Positions 13,731 through 24,802 of a stretch of 64,000 bases of DNA are shown one piece after another. Where the stretch lies: NCBI RefSeq assembly GCF_932294415.1, contig NC_065539.1:35194501-35258500 (forward strand), given 5' to 3'. Source of the stretch: Quercus robur (taxonomy: Eukaryota > Streptophyta > Magnoliopsida > Fagales > Fagaceae). A model generated the notes under the pieces. It saw only the letters and a list, made by a program, of their open reading frames with translations. It had not been told where the DNA came from and did not search any database. Position numbers and translations under genes: made by a program. Within the stretch, counting starts at the first letter, position 1; every line of letters begins with the position of its first letter.

Positions 13731-16700
13731 AACAGCCAAATAGTCTTCTCTCTCGCTCTTCCTCCCTTGATCTACACTCATCAAAGAATATCTACACACA
13801 TTGAAGCAGATCGAGGCACATCGGCACTACTTTTAGTTCATCAGCCTCACTCTTTGTCTTGACCAATTGTGGCTTTAGTTGTTTGGGTGCTCTTGAAACC
13901 TCTCTCTATAAGAAGATAAAAGCCTGTTTTCTGAACTTTTTTTTTTATTTTTTGGCAGAAAGACACGACTTAATAGATTAAATGCAAACCATTCTGTTAC
14001 AAAAACGCTTGGCATTGTCAAAAGTCAGCAAATTCTCCACCACAATTTTTTTTTTTTTTTTTGTTTTTTGTTTTTTTTTGAATGATATTGTTGATTTTAA
14101 TTATTATCTATTTTTTATATATTGGCTAAAACACTCGGTTATTCTGTTACTCTTAAGGTCAGTTGAGTGCTTAGTTGTATTTTTTAATTATTAACTAAAG
14201 AAAATGTAAAACATTCCTAGAATATATACTATATAATAATTACTCCACCATCCCAAATTGTTAGTCCTCTTTTCATTTTGGGATGTCCCAAAATGAAGTC
14301 CTCTTTGAAAAGTCAATAAATAATTTCCTAACATACCTTTTACGTTATTGAAAAAGTCAATGCCCCTCTTTCACAAAAATTTAAATTAAAGTGGGTGGTT
14401 TTGGGAACTTGTACCTTTTTATATAAAAGACAATGCATTAAATGATGTTCCTTTAAAAAGTTGGTTTTTCTAAACATGCCTAACAATATGAGATGGAGGG
14501 AGTAATTAATACTGTGTCATGTCCTAATTTTTAAAGAATTACCTTGTTGCTATGTCCTATGTCGTGTTGTGTTTGTGCTTTTTAGGTTCGAACTAAAGCT
14601 CGTTGGATTATATGATAATAATTATTGCTTTATTCCCATATTGCTTATTGATTGGAATATTTCAATGTTCATTTGGTTTTGGATAATGCATTCTGGTGTT
14701 TAGCGCATTCAAATTAATTTAAATATCCACACTTTCAGTTGCCAATAATTAATTTAACCTTGAAAACATTTTTGTGGTTTCTATTCTTGTTGGATAAAAT
14801 CTGAAATACATGGGACGATTAATTCACTCATGCTATTGATTCTGTGTTAGGGAGATGGGAGGTCCTAAAATAAAGATTTCAGATTTTAAACATGGCCCAC
14901 TGTTACCTTTTACCATTTCATTTCAAATTTTAGAGTTCATTCATGACATTTTATCATGGAACCCCATGAGATTACCATACTAGTGCGTTTTTTTGTTTAT
15001 TTATTATTATTTATTTAATAGTAAACATCCAAAAATTTTGTTGTAGTTTTAGATTTTATGGCTTCCTATTATCTTCTTTTTCTTTTCATTTTTTATATTA
15101 TTAGCATGATTTACTGTGATATGATTAAGTTATTCTATGCCATACAAAGAAGCTATTATTGGTTCAACTAGCACTTTCTACCACTGCTTTGCAGTTTCTG
15201 AGGTATATTGTGGTTACTATCCATGTAGCAGGTTTTCAGACAGTTGCTATTTTCATGCAGACTGGTGATCTGGAGAAATCAGCGGCTGCAGTTGATTCAA
15301 TAAGTGATATCGTGGAGGATTCACCTAACAAGGCATGTATATGAAGCTTGTAATTTCAATATAACAATGTTTACATTAAGACTCGACCGTAAAGTTATGC
15401 ATGCATAAGTTACTCTATATAATTTCAGTGGTTGGTGGTTAATTCACTCTCTTTTAGTGTATCTTTTATTTCATATCCTGGTTGGATGTATCTTTTGGTG
15501 TAAACTAGATTCTCATTGGTGAGCTACACTACTGCAAGTGGGCAGAAAATAGAATAGGAATTCATTGGAGTCATTCTGTCAAGTGTTATCTGTAGAGTGA
15601 ATTCCCATTAGGGTATATATTAGTACGAATTACTAGACATCCATACTACTTTACTCCATTGAATCTTTTAAAACATTGAGCTCAAACTAAATTGAGGATT
15701 TTTCTATCATTTTATAACCCTATTGTGGTGAATATTTTCTGGCACATCCGCATGTGTATGCAATGTTGAATTCTATGTATATATGTGATAGCTTGATGTA
15801 TGGGAAGACACCCCTATACATTGTTACCTGCTTTATATCACATAGTCCAGTTTCCATTTACCAAGTGAACTAATAGTAAACTAAGTTTATATACAATGGA
15901 GTTGCAGTATGTAGTTTCATACAGAAGTGATGAAACTTTTAATGTCTTCATTGTATAATAGTAAACTTCCATTTTCCTTCTTGGATTTACCTTTTTGTAT
16001 ATTTCTTTTTGTTTTTAATCTACCTATAAAAATTTTTACCATGTTAAATTGTTAATATATTTCCATATATATTCACTTTGAAAAGATTCCTTATTCCTGA
16101 TTATGTCATGCTTTGAGTTGGATATATATATTCTCTTTGTTTATGTATTTTTAGGGTCACATAATTGTTGCAGAATGTTTTTGTGCTTGTTGTAATTGCC
16201 CAAGGTGTCGTATGTTTTACTCAAGAACAGACTTCTTTCCCTGTGATTCAAAGGTTCATGTATTTTCTTTACCTCTCTTTCTTCACATATATAATTATAC
16301 TTTAATGAGGGTCGTCATCAATATCAATAGATGGGGGAAGTGTTTACAGCATTACCAGCTGTCAGAAGTATGCTGAGGTTTTTTGTTGACATGATATACA
16401 TATTCTAAAGCTTCAAGAGCGATTGCATATCTGAATATTTAGGATTTCTCTTTGTATTTTATATACGCTTTTTTTTTTTTTTTTGGTTTCATGGTGTTCC
16501 CTTATTAACTTTGTGGTTGTGTATGTTATTATCCTTTTTCTATGCTCTGTCTCTGCAGATATTCATTGGTGGAATTTCAAAGTTTATTTCATCAAAAATG
16601 GTAATATTTTTCAATTTTATTATTATTGTTGTTGTTGTTGTTATTATTATCCTTTGTAAGTGGATATCTTTAGTGACTAGGCTTTTTATTCTGCTTTCCA

Positions 16701-19700
16701 GCTTATGGAGATCGTAAGTGTCTTTGGACCTTTGAAGGCTTACCACTTTGAGGTCAACGAAGAGCTCAGTGAGCGCTGTGCTTTTCTTGAGGTAATACAG
16801 CAGTCTGTACCTCTATACTTTTGTTTCTAATACATTCTGTCTAATAAGATGTTAAAGCAGTGATTGCTTTCACAACTTTTTCTTTTTTTCTCATTTTGAA
16901 TGAGATTTTTATGTCATTGTGGGGCATGGCAGATGTGCTATAGATAACACAATTTTAAACAAGATTCTCATAATCTAAATTTCGATCTTAATGATTGCTT
17001 ATCTATCTATTTAATACAAAATCTAGTATTTATTATGATATTGTAACTCTTGTGAGGTACTTGATATTTTCAATAAGCTTGAGAACCTTTCTTCTATTTG
17101 TAACATGAACAAGTTACATATATTAAATTACCATCACCCTAGCACCATACAACTTTGTTATAAAAATTGGCTCAATCTCGTCCTTGCATATCTTGAATCC
17201 TATCAAATATAGTCTTGCTTCATAAAATTCTTCCTAATCACAATCAAATCTTTTATCTTTCTCTTCATAAAAATAAAGATTCTCATGATTCAACATTATG
17301 TCAATAGAAAATTATTAAAAATCACATCTTTCCAAGTAAAATTATTCAAATCAGCATGTTTATGTAAACCTTCCATTTTTAAAAGAAAACCATTAATACT
17401 TGCATTGAATACTTGCCAAGAGCCTTTTAGCTCAACTGCCACCTCTTGTTGTTTCCAACAAACACATCCATGTTCAAATCCCCCCACTACCAGTCATTGA
17501 ATCATCAGAGGACTTGCATCAAATACCTAGCATGCATCACTCTCTTGAATAGTTTCTTTAATATGTATAAGTATTCACAGTTAAATCACCTTCATTAAAG
17601 TAGACATCATAGATCAGTGGAGAATCCTAGTCTATGGCACAAACTCTATAAAAAATTTCATCCTTCAGTTCAACCGCGCACACCTACCAATTGATTCTTC
17701 AATCTGCCTTGTGCTACATGTTCTATGTCATTCTCAAGTCCACCTTCTAGTATGTCCCAAGGATTGTGGTTGCTTTATGAAAAATATTTTTGTTCTGATA
17801 CCACTTGATACAGTGAGGAGAACTTAGATATTGTGTAAAAGAAGGGTCTGTGAAGAAATTTCCAGCAATAAAACAAGATTATAGCTAGAGGAAGAAAATG
17901 GGATTGAAACACTAAAACATCAATCTCTCAGCTCAAAGAGCACAAGAAATATTTAAATATGGACTTTTATAAGTTATATAAGAAAATGTTGCCAATAATG
18001 ACTTAAAAGAGGTTATGAAGTTTCATAGGTTAGATAAGAAAGGCTGTCTATAATGACTCAAAAGAGGTTATTTATAATAGCTTTAAGTAACTCTAGAATC
18101 CTAACTCTTCATCTCACATATAACTATTAAATCCTAAGCATCTTCTTCACTAAAAGTCACATATTAGTAACATTTCCTTTTAAAACAGTCAATGTATAAT
18201 AATCAATTAAACATAACATAGAAAAATAAAAGACAATGAACTAAGGGGCATTTTTTTTCCCTTTGGGCTTAAATTCACCTACATTTCACTGTCTGGTTAC
18301 TATAATAATCACTCCCAAAATAATCATTTTGATCTTATTTGTGTTCTGCCTATGTAACGAGAATACTTCTACTTATGTGGTGTTAGACACTGACGTGCAT
18401 GCTTTTTGGAGACATTTTTAGTTGCATATCCTGCATTCAAGCGTTTTTTCTTTTTCTTTTTCTTTTTCTTTTTTTAAATTTTAAATTTTAAATTTTTTAA
18501 GTTGAGTTGGCCATGTTTTTCACATTGTTGGACACCAATGCCTATATTGACTTAATGTGCTTGGTCTTTACTTTGCTTCATTTGTTGGAAAGTCTGATGA
18601 TATTGAAGAAACAATCTAAATTATATATCATTGTATTTAAGCTTAATTAGCTCTTATTCAATTGAGTCTATTTTAGTCATGTCTATAAATATCAATTTCT
18701 TTGCAACAGACAAATATGTCGTTGGATTTATCAGGATCACTTAGAACTTTGATGTATGCGTCTATAGTGAAATCTTGAATGTTAGATTCTCTTCAGCTTT
18801 CTTTATTTGAGTGAAACTACCTTTTCTTCTGACCTTTTGGGTGTCTTCTAACTTTTGTGTACTCTATCAGTATGTAGATCAATCAGTTACTCCCAAAGCT
18901 TGTGCTGGTTTGAATGGAATGAAGTTGGGAGGGCGAGTACTTACAGTAGTTCAAGCTATTTCTGATGCATTGTTTCTGGTAATAAACATCACCCTGTTCC
19001 TTCTATCAAAAAATTAATTGAGATGCAACACAATCCTAATTATTTTTTGGGTGGGTATGTGGACTATGTAATGGGAGGTAGCCTACTCCCATTTTATTAT
19101 CTGTTATAACGTTTTTATGGAGATGTATACTGACCTAGAGAATAACATCTGGCAGGAAAATGGTGGGAATTCTATTTGCTATGGGATCCCCGAGCTTGCA
19201 AAGCCACTTCTCAAACAGCCCACAGAAGTTCTAAAGCTTAAAAATGTGGTAGGGTTTCTGCAGTATAGTTTACTTTTTTTCTACTCTTGGGGACCTTTTT
19301 TTGGGCTTGGGGGGGTTAATTATATATTATCATGAATCTTCCAAATATCCTAATAATATTTTCTTTGTCAATCTAATCTTCTTTTTTTCCTATGTGAATT
19401 AGTTCAATCCTGAGAGTCTGTTATTGCTGCCCGAGCCAGAAGTTGAAGAAGTTCTTGAAGATATACGGTTGGAGTGTGCAAGGTCCTGATAAAACTGTTT
19501 TCCATTTTAATAAGGCCTGCTTGGTTCCACACACCCCCACCCCCCTGCGCGGGAAATTTTTTTCAGAGAACTACTTTTCAAAAGCCAATTTTCAGATAAA
19601 ATCTAAATGATGTTGACTTCTGTTTTTTGTTCTCAGTTTATGATAAACAAAGCGTTGAAATTTATTAATTTAAATTTATTTTTTTAATTTTTTATTATAT

Positions 19701-20572
19701 TATTCTACTAATTTAAAAATGTTTCAGAATTTTCTTTACAACCAAACAGGCCCTTACTCTTTTGTGTTTTTAGATAGACTCATTTTACATAAGATTAATC
19801 GTGCAGGTTTGGCACTGTGAAATCTGTTAAAGTTGTCAAGCAGAGCAACAGTCACATGAGCACCTCGGGGACCTTTGAAGTTATTGACAATGGGGAATCT
19901 GCTGGGGCCTGGCAAGATTTATCTCATGATGAAGAAAAAACAGAAACAGAAACTTCGGGAAAAGATGATGACCATGATACTGGTAAAATTAGTGAGGCAG
20001 ACCTTCTTGGTGATATCAAAGAACTCAAAGAAGATGAAATAATTTTGAGAAGAACTTGCTTCAATGATGATGGACCTGCTGATGATAATGGAGAGAACAA
20101 GTCATGCCAAATGGGTCTGCTTGATAGTAACGTGGTTGTTGAGGACTATGAGAACATATCAGATGGTGTTCCTGAAGAACTCGCTAACCAGCTGAACAGT
20201 CAAAATCAATCGGATTGTCATGATGAAAAGGTTGCTGATATTACTGAAGCGAAGGACATTAGCTTGGAAAACAATTTGATGGTTGAAGATCAGTCAACTT
20301 TGGGGGAAGCTGATAATAAGTTACAGGAAGCTTCTGTTGGAATGGATGGCATTGTGGCTGCTGAATCAGCTGCTGCTGAGCGGGGTGAGAACGAGGAACG
20401 GGATTGTGATCTTGGACATGTATTTGAGCTGGGGTGTGTTTTTGTTGAGTATGGAAGAACAGAAGCCTCTTGTGTGGCAGCACATTGTTTGCATGGACGC
20501 CTTTTTGATGACCGGATTGTGACAGTGGAGTTTGTTGCTCTTGATCTTTACCGGGTGAGGTTTCCAAAATGA
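6719..20572 (+). CDS. U2AF65-like splicing factor (RS domain, two RRMs, UHM), nine coding exons
   Basis: Predicted pre-mRNA splicing factor of the U2AF large-subunit family. Exons: 6719-8239, 8339-8476, 15261-15332, 16559-16600, 16702-16791, 18871-18978, 19156-19248, 19403-19482, 19807-20572; the frame stays open for 969 aa. Residues 1-330 are a highly charged RS/RE-rich region with a 27-residue tandem duplication. RRM1 is about 465-550 (RRLYVENIP) and RRM2 about 578-652 (IFIGGIS). A C-terminal U2AF-homology motif begins near 689 and ends with R-L-F at 946-948, the RXF signature that binds tryptophan ligands. An acidic insertion of about 175 residues splits this third domain. That and the length (canonical plant U2AF65 is about 550-590 aa) mark it as a divergent paralogue. 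Intron 3 is GC-AG. The start is the first ATG after the 5' UTR acceptor. Canonical U2AF65 contacts the polypyrimidine tract; retention of that role is inferred. Confidence 0.88.
9924..10400. mobile_element. Foldback/long-TIR element
   Basis: The ends are long imperfect inverted repeats: GAGGGAAAATTGCACTTTTG on the left, and the right end read in reverse gives GAGGGTAATTCCACCTTTCC. Further paired blocks include CTCCAATAACAAACACATCA against TGTTTGCTATTGGAG, and ATTTTCCATCAAATTAATGG against TTAATTTGATGGAAAATATT. Almost the whole 477 bp can fold on itself. A Mutator-like origin is possible, but I found no clean target duplication. Confidence 0.65.
13650..13728. repeat. (TC)n microsatellite, 79 bp
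   Basis: About 39 uninterrupted CT dinucleotides in intron 2 of the U2AF-like gene. It creates a spurious arginine-glutamate repeat ORF on the minus strand. Confidence 0.98.
14243..14502. mobile_element. Stowaway-type MITE (Tc1/mariner)
   Basis: Terminal inverted repeats of about 26 bp: CTCCACCATCCCAAATTGTT on the left, and on the right, reversed, CTCCCTCCATCTCATATTGT. The CTCCCTCC start is the Stowaway hallmark. The element lies between TA dinucleotides at 14241-14242 and 14503-14504, as expected for TA target duplication. It is 260 bp, non-coding, in intron 2 of the U2AF-like gene. Confidence 0.85.
15333..16558 (+). other. GC-AG intron in the U2AF-like gene
   Basis: Exon 3 ends …CCTAACAAG and the intron begins GCATGT, with acceptor CTCTGCAG. 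No GT donor in the neighbourhood preserves both the 24-codon exon and the join to the IFIGGIS start of RRM2, so a GC donor is required. GC donors normally sit after AG, as here, and account for about 1% of plant introns. Confidence 0.75.
17415..17511 (+). mobile_element. tRNA-derived SINE
   Basis: Contains an A-box-like TTTTAGCTCAACTGCC and a B-box GTTCAAATCCCCC, about 50 bp apart. It lies between imperfect direct repeats of about 17 bp (ACTTGCATTGAATACTT at 17398 and ACTTGCATCAAATACCT at 17512). Its head, CCAAGAGCCTT, matches the SINE at 38526. Inserted in intron 5 of the U2AF-like gene. Confidence 0.65.
17791..18283 (-). mobile_element. Probable LTR plus primer-binding site of a truncated retrotransposon
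   Basis: On the minus strand a 478-bp segment begins TGTAGGTGAA (18283) and ends CTGTATCA (17806). Two bases later comes TGGTATCAGAACA (17791-17803), close to the tRNA-iMet primer-binding site TGGTATCAGAGC used by many plant Copia elements. No coding domain or second LTR is recognisable downstream, so this is a fragment in intron 5 of the U2AF-like gene. Confidence 0.45.
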
Positions 20573-21719
20573 ATATGTTTGGACAACTGCATTTGGTGAG
20601 ACTACAGGGTACAATGTCCTGTCTCTTCAACCACTGGAAGATGAATCTGACTTCTGGGTCCTCAGCACACATTTGATTACTTTATGTGGCAGGGCTCAGT
20701 CATTGGTTAATTTCAAAATTTTGGATCCAAATATATATGTTTTAGTTTTTTGGCCATGGTGCAGTGTGTATAGGCGCATGGATGCAGAAATCTTACGAAA
20801 TTGCTTCATATTGGCTGTGTAGTGAGGAGCTTGGCTTTAGCTAATCACCAAGCACTTCACTGGATACTGCTTGAGCTCTGAGATTATTTGTCTGAATGTC
20901 TCTGTTACTGTATACAAAGGATGATGATGGGAAGGGTATGGGCTACTGATCTAAATGGTATTTAGGTGCTGCTTACTCAATGTACTAACTTCATTCCTAG
21001 AGCTAATTTTTTCCCTTAGATTTGTTTAGCTTGGTTTATGTCCCATGAACAATCTTATGTCAATTTCTTAATGCTCTTGGAAATTTAAAATGGATTCATG
21101 CACCGAGTTGAGGCAATGATCCATTTTGCTTGATTATAGATTATTTATTTAATTTGTTTTCTAGGTTGCTTCTGGGCAAGTTGAAATTATATTCCTCTGA
21201 TTTACCAATTACCACTTGAGCTGAGAACCAGATGCTGTGGGAGAGGTTTGATGGATTGTTCTAGCTTGCTGTTCCTATGTTTAAAATTAAAATTGTATAC
21301 GCAAAGCCTGTGCATTGCCTTATACTCTATAGCTAGATTGAAACCATCCGATCAAATGATGGCGGAAAATCTCTCCATTGATCTGGACCAGAAACCGTCA
21401 CAGTATCTCATAGCAAATAATTGAGTTTCCCAATTGCAGTATCTCACAGCGGAATGAATATGTATCCATTTTAATCATGATGCATAACCATATAATTGTT
21501 CGTTTCACACTGTTATTGTATGGCTCTTTGGTAGAATGGACAAATGGGAGTATGGAGAAGATGCTAATTTAACGTACTTATGTTTGGTAGGAAAATAGAA
21601 AATTGAGAGGATATAAATCATATAATAGTAGTTTCTTTCCTTTACTTAGTTGGAAAGGAAAATGAGAGGAAAGAAATAGTGATTTGTAGCAATTTATTAT
21701 TTTATCCCTATTATATATA
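20573..21719 (+). other. 3' UTR and downstream of the U2AF-like gene
   Basis: Non-coding. The transcript 3' end should lie within the first several hundred bases, but I could not choose a poly(A) site. A possible outer TIR (GCTCTTTGGTAGAATG at 21522, versus reversed GCTCTTTGCTTAGAATG near 22390) brackets the MITE at 21720-22120, but no matching target duplication supports it. Confidence 0.4.
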
Positions 21720-22120
21720 GGACAAAATTTAGCTACAAAATTAGTTATAGTCTAAGGCTATAACCTTACTTAATAAAATAAATATTTTTACATATTTTAA
21801 AATTTTAACCGTTGAATTACATATTCTTTACGCTCTTGATACACATGTCAAATTTTGTATAAATCGGATATTATTTACTATGTAATATATAAGCTTATAT
21901 TTTATTCATAATTTTAAATTACAAAAACTTGCAATTTAAACAATTTATTGATGACATAGCTATTGGTCTTTAATTTTTTAGAAATTTTGCAAGCATGGAG
22001 GATATAAGAAGAAGAAGATGTAATCTAATGATGGATTTGTCAAAATTTACCTCCAATAAAGAAATATTGAGTAAGGTTGTAGCCTTAGGCTGCAACTAAT
22101 TTTGTAGCTAAACTTTGTTC
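21720..22120. mobile_element. Mutator-like MITE with 9-bp target duplication
   Basis: Long terminal inverted repeats: GGACAAAATTTAGCTACAAA on the left, and reversed GAACAAAGTTTAGCTACAAA on the right, continuing as AATTAGTT..AG. It is flanked on both sides by the perfect 9-mer TTATATATA (21711-21719, 22121-22129). Nine-base duplications are typical of Mutator superfamily insertions. No transposase is present, and it lies in AT-rich DNA between two genes. Confidence 0.75.
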
Positions 22121-22129
22121 TTATATATA

Positions 22130-23237
22130 AGAAATAAATTTTTTATTTTAATTTTTTTACATTAGTTTTTAAAAGAGGGTTAAAATAATAATTTTTTTTT
22201 CTCTTATATTTTGTTCGCACTTTATTTCTCAATTTGGAGGGATTAAAATTTGTGGGTTAAGAAAGAAAATGGCTCACCCCATTTTCCATCTCATCTTTCC
22301 TTTCTTACTAAGAAAGGGGGAAAAATTAATTATGTATCCCGTTTAATCTCATCTCTTTTACATTCTTAAAATCATTCTAAGCAAAGAGCAAGATTGATAG
22401 GTGTGATTAAAATCACAAGGGCATGCATGCTGCACTCAAATTAAATAAGCATACACTAACAATAACGTCATCTATTTATCAAGTACAACATGCCATTTTG
22501 TTGTCTTCACCAAATGACTTGTCATTTCAAAAGCAAGGTTTGGAATTGATTAGGTATGGGTGGGAGTTTGAATAGGGACCTAGGGATCCATAAAATGTGA
22601 TGATTTTTTGTTAGGACACAATAAATTTTAATGTGAGGAGGGTCAGTGAACACTTCTTTTGAGGATTACTATATTAATCAATCAACTTATATTGTTGACC
22701 TAAGTAAATGTTGGCTAGATCGATGTGGACCATACAATTGACTTGGTACATCTTTTTGGGGTGCTTTGAACATCCTCATATTAAATATATTGTTAATTGA
22801 ATTTAGATTCTAAACACTTCATTAAAATCTTGGCATATTATATATAGAGAGAGAAAAAATCATATTATGTTAAATTTTTTGTGCATCATACAGATTATCG
22901 AGTAGTCTTTCTTTCTTTCTTTTTTCTTTCTTTTTTTTTTTTTTTTTTTTTTTGGGTAAAGACCAAGAAACAAATTAGCATGAAAATTTTTTTAAATGTG
23001 TTGGTACTATTTTCTTGTCCGGTACTCTGTGGTCAAAACCAATCCTGGGCTGGGCCTCACATGCCAGCTTGGGCAAAGTAGCTAGTAGTAACTAGTAAGT
23101 AGCAACCCCACTGTGAATGTGAAAAAAAGAAAAAAGAAAAAAAAGAAAAGAAAATAAGAGGCTCTATCTATCTGCCAATCTCGTTTAATTCGTTATCCAT
23201 TCAAACTGAAGAGGACACACAGAGAGAAAGTGAAGCA
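22130..23237. other. Intergenic, upstream of RPL28
   Basis: AT-rich with a CTTT/poly-T tract (22908-22954) and a purine-rich AAAAG tract (23121-23158). The last roughly 70 bp before the ATG are likely the RPL28 5' leader. I see no other gene. Confidence 0.5.
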
Positions 23238-24802
23238 ATGGCAGCATCGGCAGTGTGTTTTGGAAACACTTCAACTTCCACTCTATGTTTCCGCAGAACA
23301 GGAGCACCAGTTTTTAGCCCGATATCTTCTTCTTCTTCTTCACTGAGGACCAAGGTGTCGGTGTCGGTGTCGGTGTCGGAGTTAGGGTTCCTGACCTCCC
23401 AATTGAGCGGAACCAAAATCTCAGATTACAACCTCTCTCACTCTATCACTGCTCCACCTTTCACACCTCCTCTCCAACCTATTGTTGCCCGTAAACTTCT
23501 CAACCTCTCAATATTTTCACATGTTTTTTGGATTAATCACTTGTGTACATATATGTTGTCAACCACGCCGCTGATGAATCATTCAATGTTGTAGTCATAG
23601 CTAAATTATACATTTTCAACTCGCATAACATATTTTGTTTATGTAACCCAAATTTCTTGTTTTTTTAAGAAATGCCCACTAGTAAAAAATTTCAAGGCTT
23701 TATATAATCTCTAGCTTGAATTAGCTTAGTATAGCTAATGTGGGTATCCAGAGTTCTTCGAGACTACAATTTTTTTTTTATTTTATAATTTGAATTTATT
23801 GCAATGTGCACGCAATTACGCGCAAACCACGTTGGTGGTCTAGGGAAGTGAAACCTAAAGCAAGTTGGTGTCTAATGTTTATGTGTACTAGGGGAAGGAT
23901 AATCAAGTTGGAGTGAGCCTTTTCGTCATAAATTATGTGTAGGTAAAGAAGTTAACAAAATCTGTATGCTTGAACATAATAATGTATGGAAAAGCTTATC
24001 TTTTTGTGGAATTTAGAAAACCCTTGAGTGATAAAATCATTGATTTTCTTTCACTTACTACTTGTGCTAGTACCCTGCTTTGCATACGCAAGGCTTGCTA
24101 ATAAAAATTGGAATGAACAAGCCTCAATGTAGCTTGTACTACTAGTTTGACTTGGTTTTGCGATTACTACCAAGCTTGTACTAGTAATCTTTACTTGTTG
24201 GATTGGATTTAGGGGGAGATTTTGAATAAGCCTAGTAAGTATCTATGAATTCATAGCATAAGCTTATAATTTTATGGCTAAATGGAATAAATTTGGGGTT
24301 GAGTTTGAGCGTTATGCTGAAGCAATTTATGTGAAATTGGTGCTGTAATATCTGTTTACGGCTTGCATTGTAACAGTCGCTCACATATTTTATTTGATAT
24401 ATTTTTAAAATGTGAAAGATGTAGTATTTCTTGATAATTTATCCAAAGATGTAGGCGTATGTACTTATATGACTTCCTATACTTCTAACAGTGATTAGTC
24501 TTTACCATTGATGACCATTTTAGTGCCCTTTTTTCAGAACTTATCTCCTAATTTGGTCTATTGTTTCAGGTAGGATCTGTCCCTTCACTGGGAAGAAGGC
24601 GAACAGGGCCAATAAAGTTTCCTTCTCAAACCATAAGACAAAGAAGTTGCAGTTTGTGAACCTGCAGTACAAAAGGGTTTGGTGGGAAGCTGGTAAACGT
24701 TATGTCAAGCTACGGTTATCAACCAAGGCATTGAAGACCATAGAGAAGAACGGTCTGGATGCTGTTGCTAAGAAGGCGGGAATAGATCTTCGCAAGGAGT
24801 AA
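23238..24802 (+). CDS. RPL28: Plastid ribosomal protein bL28c, two exons
   Basis: Nuclear-encoded protein of the chloroplast 50S ribosomal subunit. Exons 23238-23490 and 24570-24802 join in frame to 161 aa; the 1079-bp intron is GTAAAC…TTTCAG. Residues 1 to about 84 are rich in Ser/Thr and small residues with few acids, as expected of a chloroplast transit peptide. The mature part starts near [16 protein letters not shown] and ends AGIDLRKE, the typical L28 core with basic rRNA-binding stretches ([21 protein letters not shown]). The exon boundary falls at the transit peptide/mature domain junction. The start is the first ATG of a short leader. A (GGTGTC)4 repeat encodes the Val-Ser run in the transit peptide. 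The next gene on the right is convergent. Confidence 0.95.

Larger units (their letters stand above)
8477..15260 (+). other. Intron 2 of the U2AF-like gene (6.8 kb)
   Basis: Begins GTAAGA after residue 553 and ends ATGCAG. No exon is needed inside it: exon 2 (…DFVEVA) joins exon 3 (TGDLEKS…) in phase 0, as family members do. It contains a foldback element (9924-10400), a (TC)n tract (13650-13728), a Stowaway MITE (14243-14502) and a lone TACTCCCTCTGTCCTG terminus near 13060, possibly a MITE fragment. ORFs in it look random. Confidence 0.75.

Noticed and set aside
13428..13799. 123-codon minus-strand ORF
   Set aside because: Its core is an Arg-Glu repeat produced by the (TC)n microsatellite; flanks do not look coding.
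17413..17490. tRNA gene suggested by A and B boxes
   Set aside because: No cloverleaf or anticodon arm can be folded, and flanking direct repeats show it is a SINE. The same holds for 38526 and 44501.
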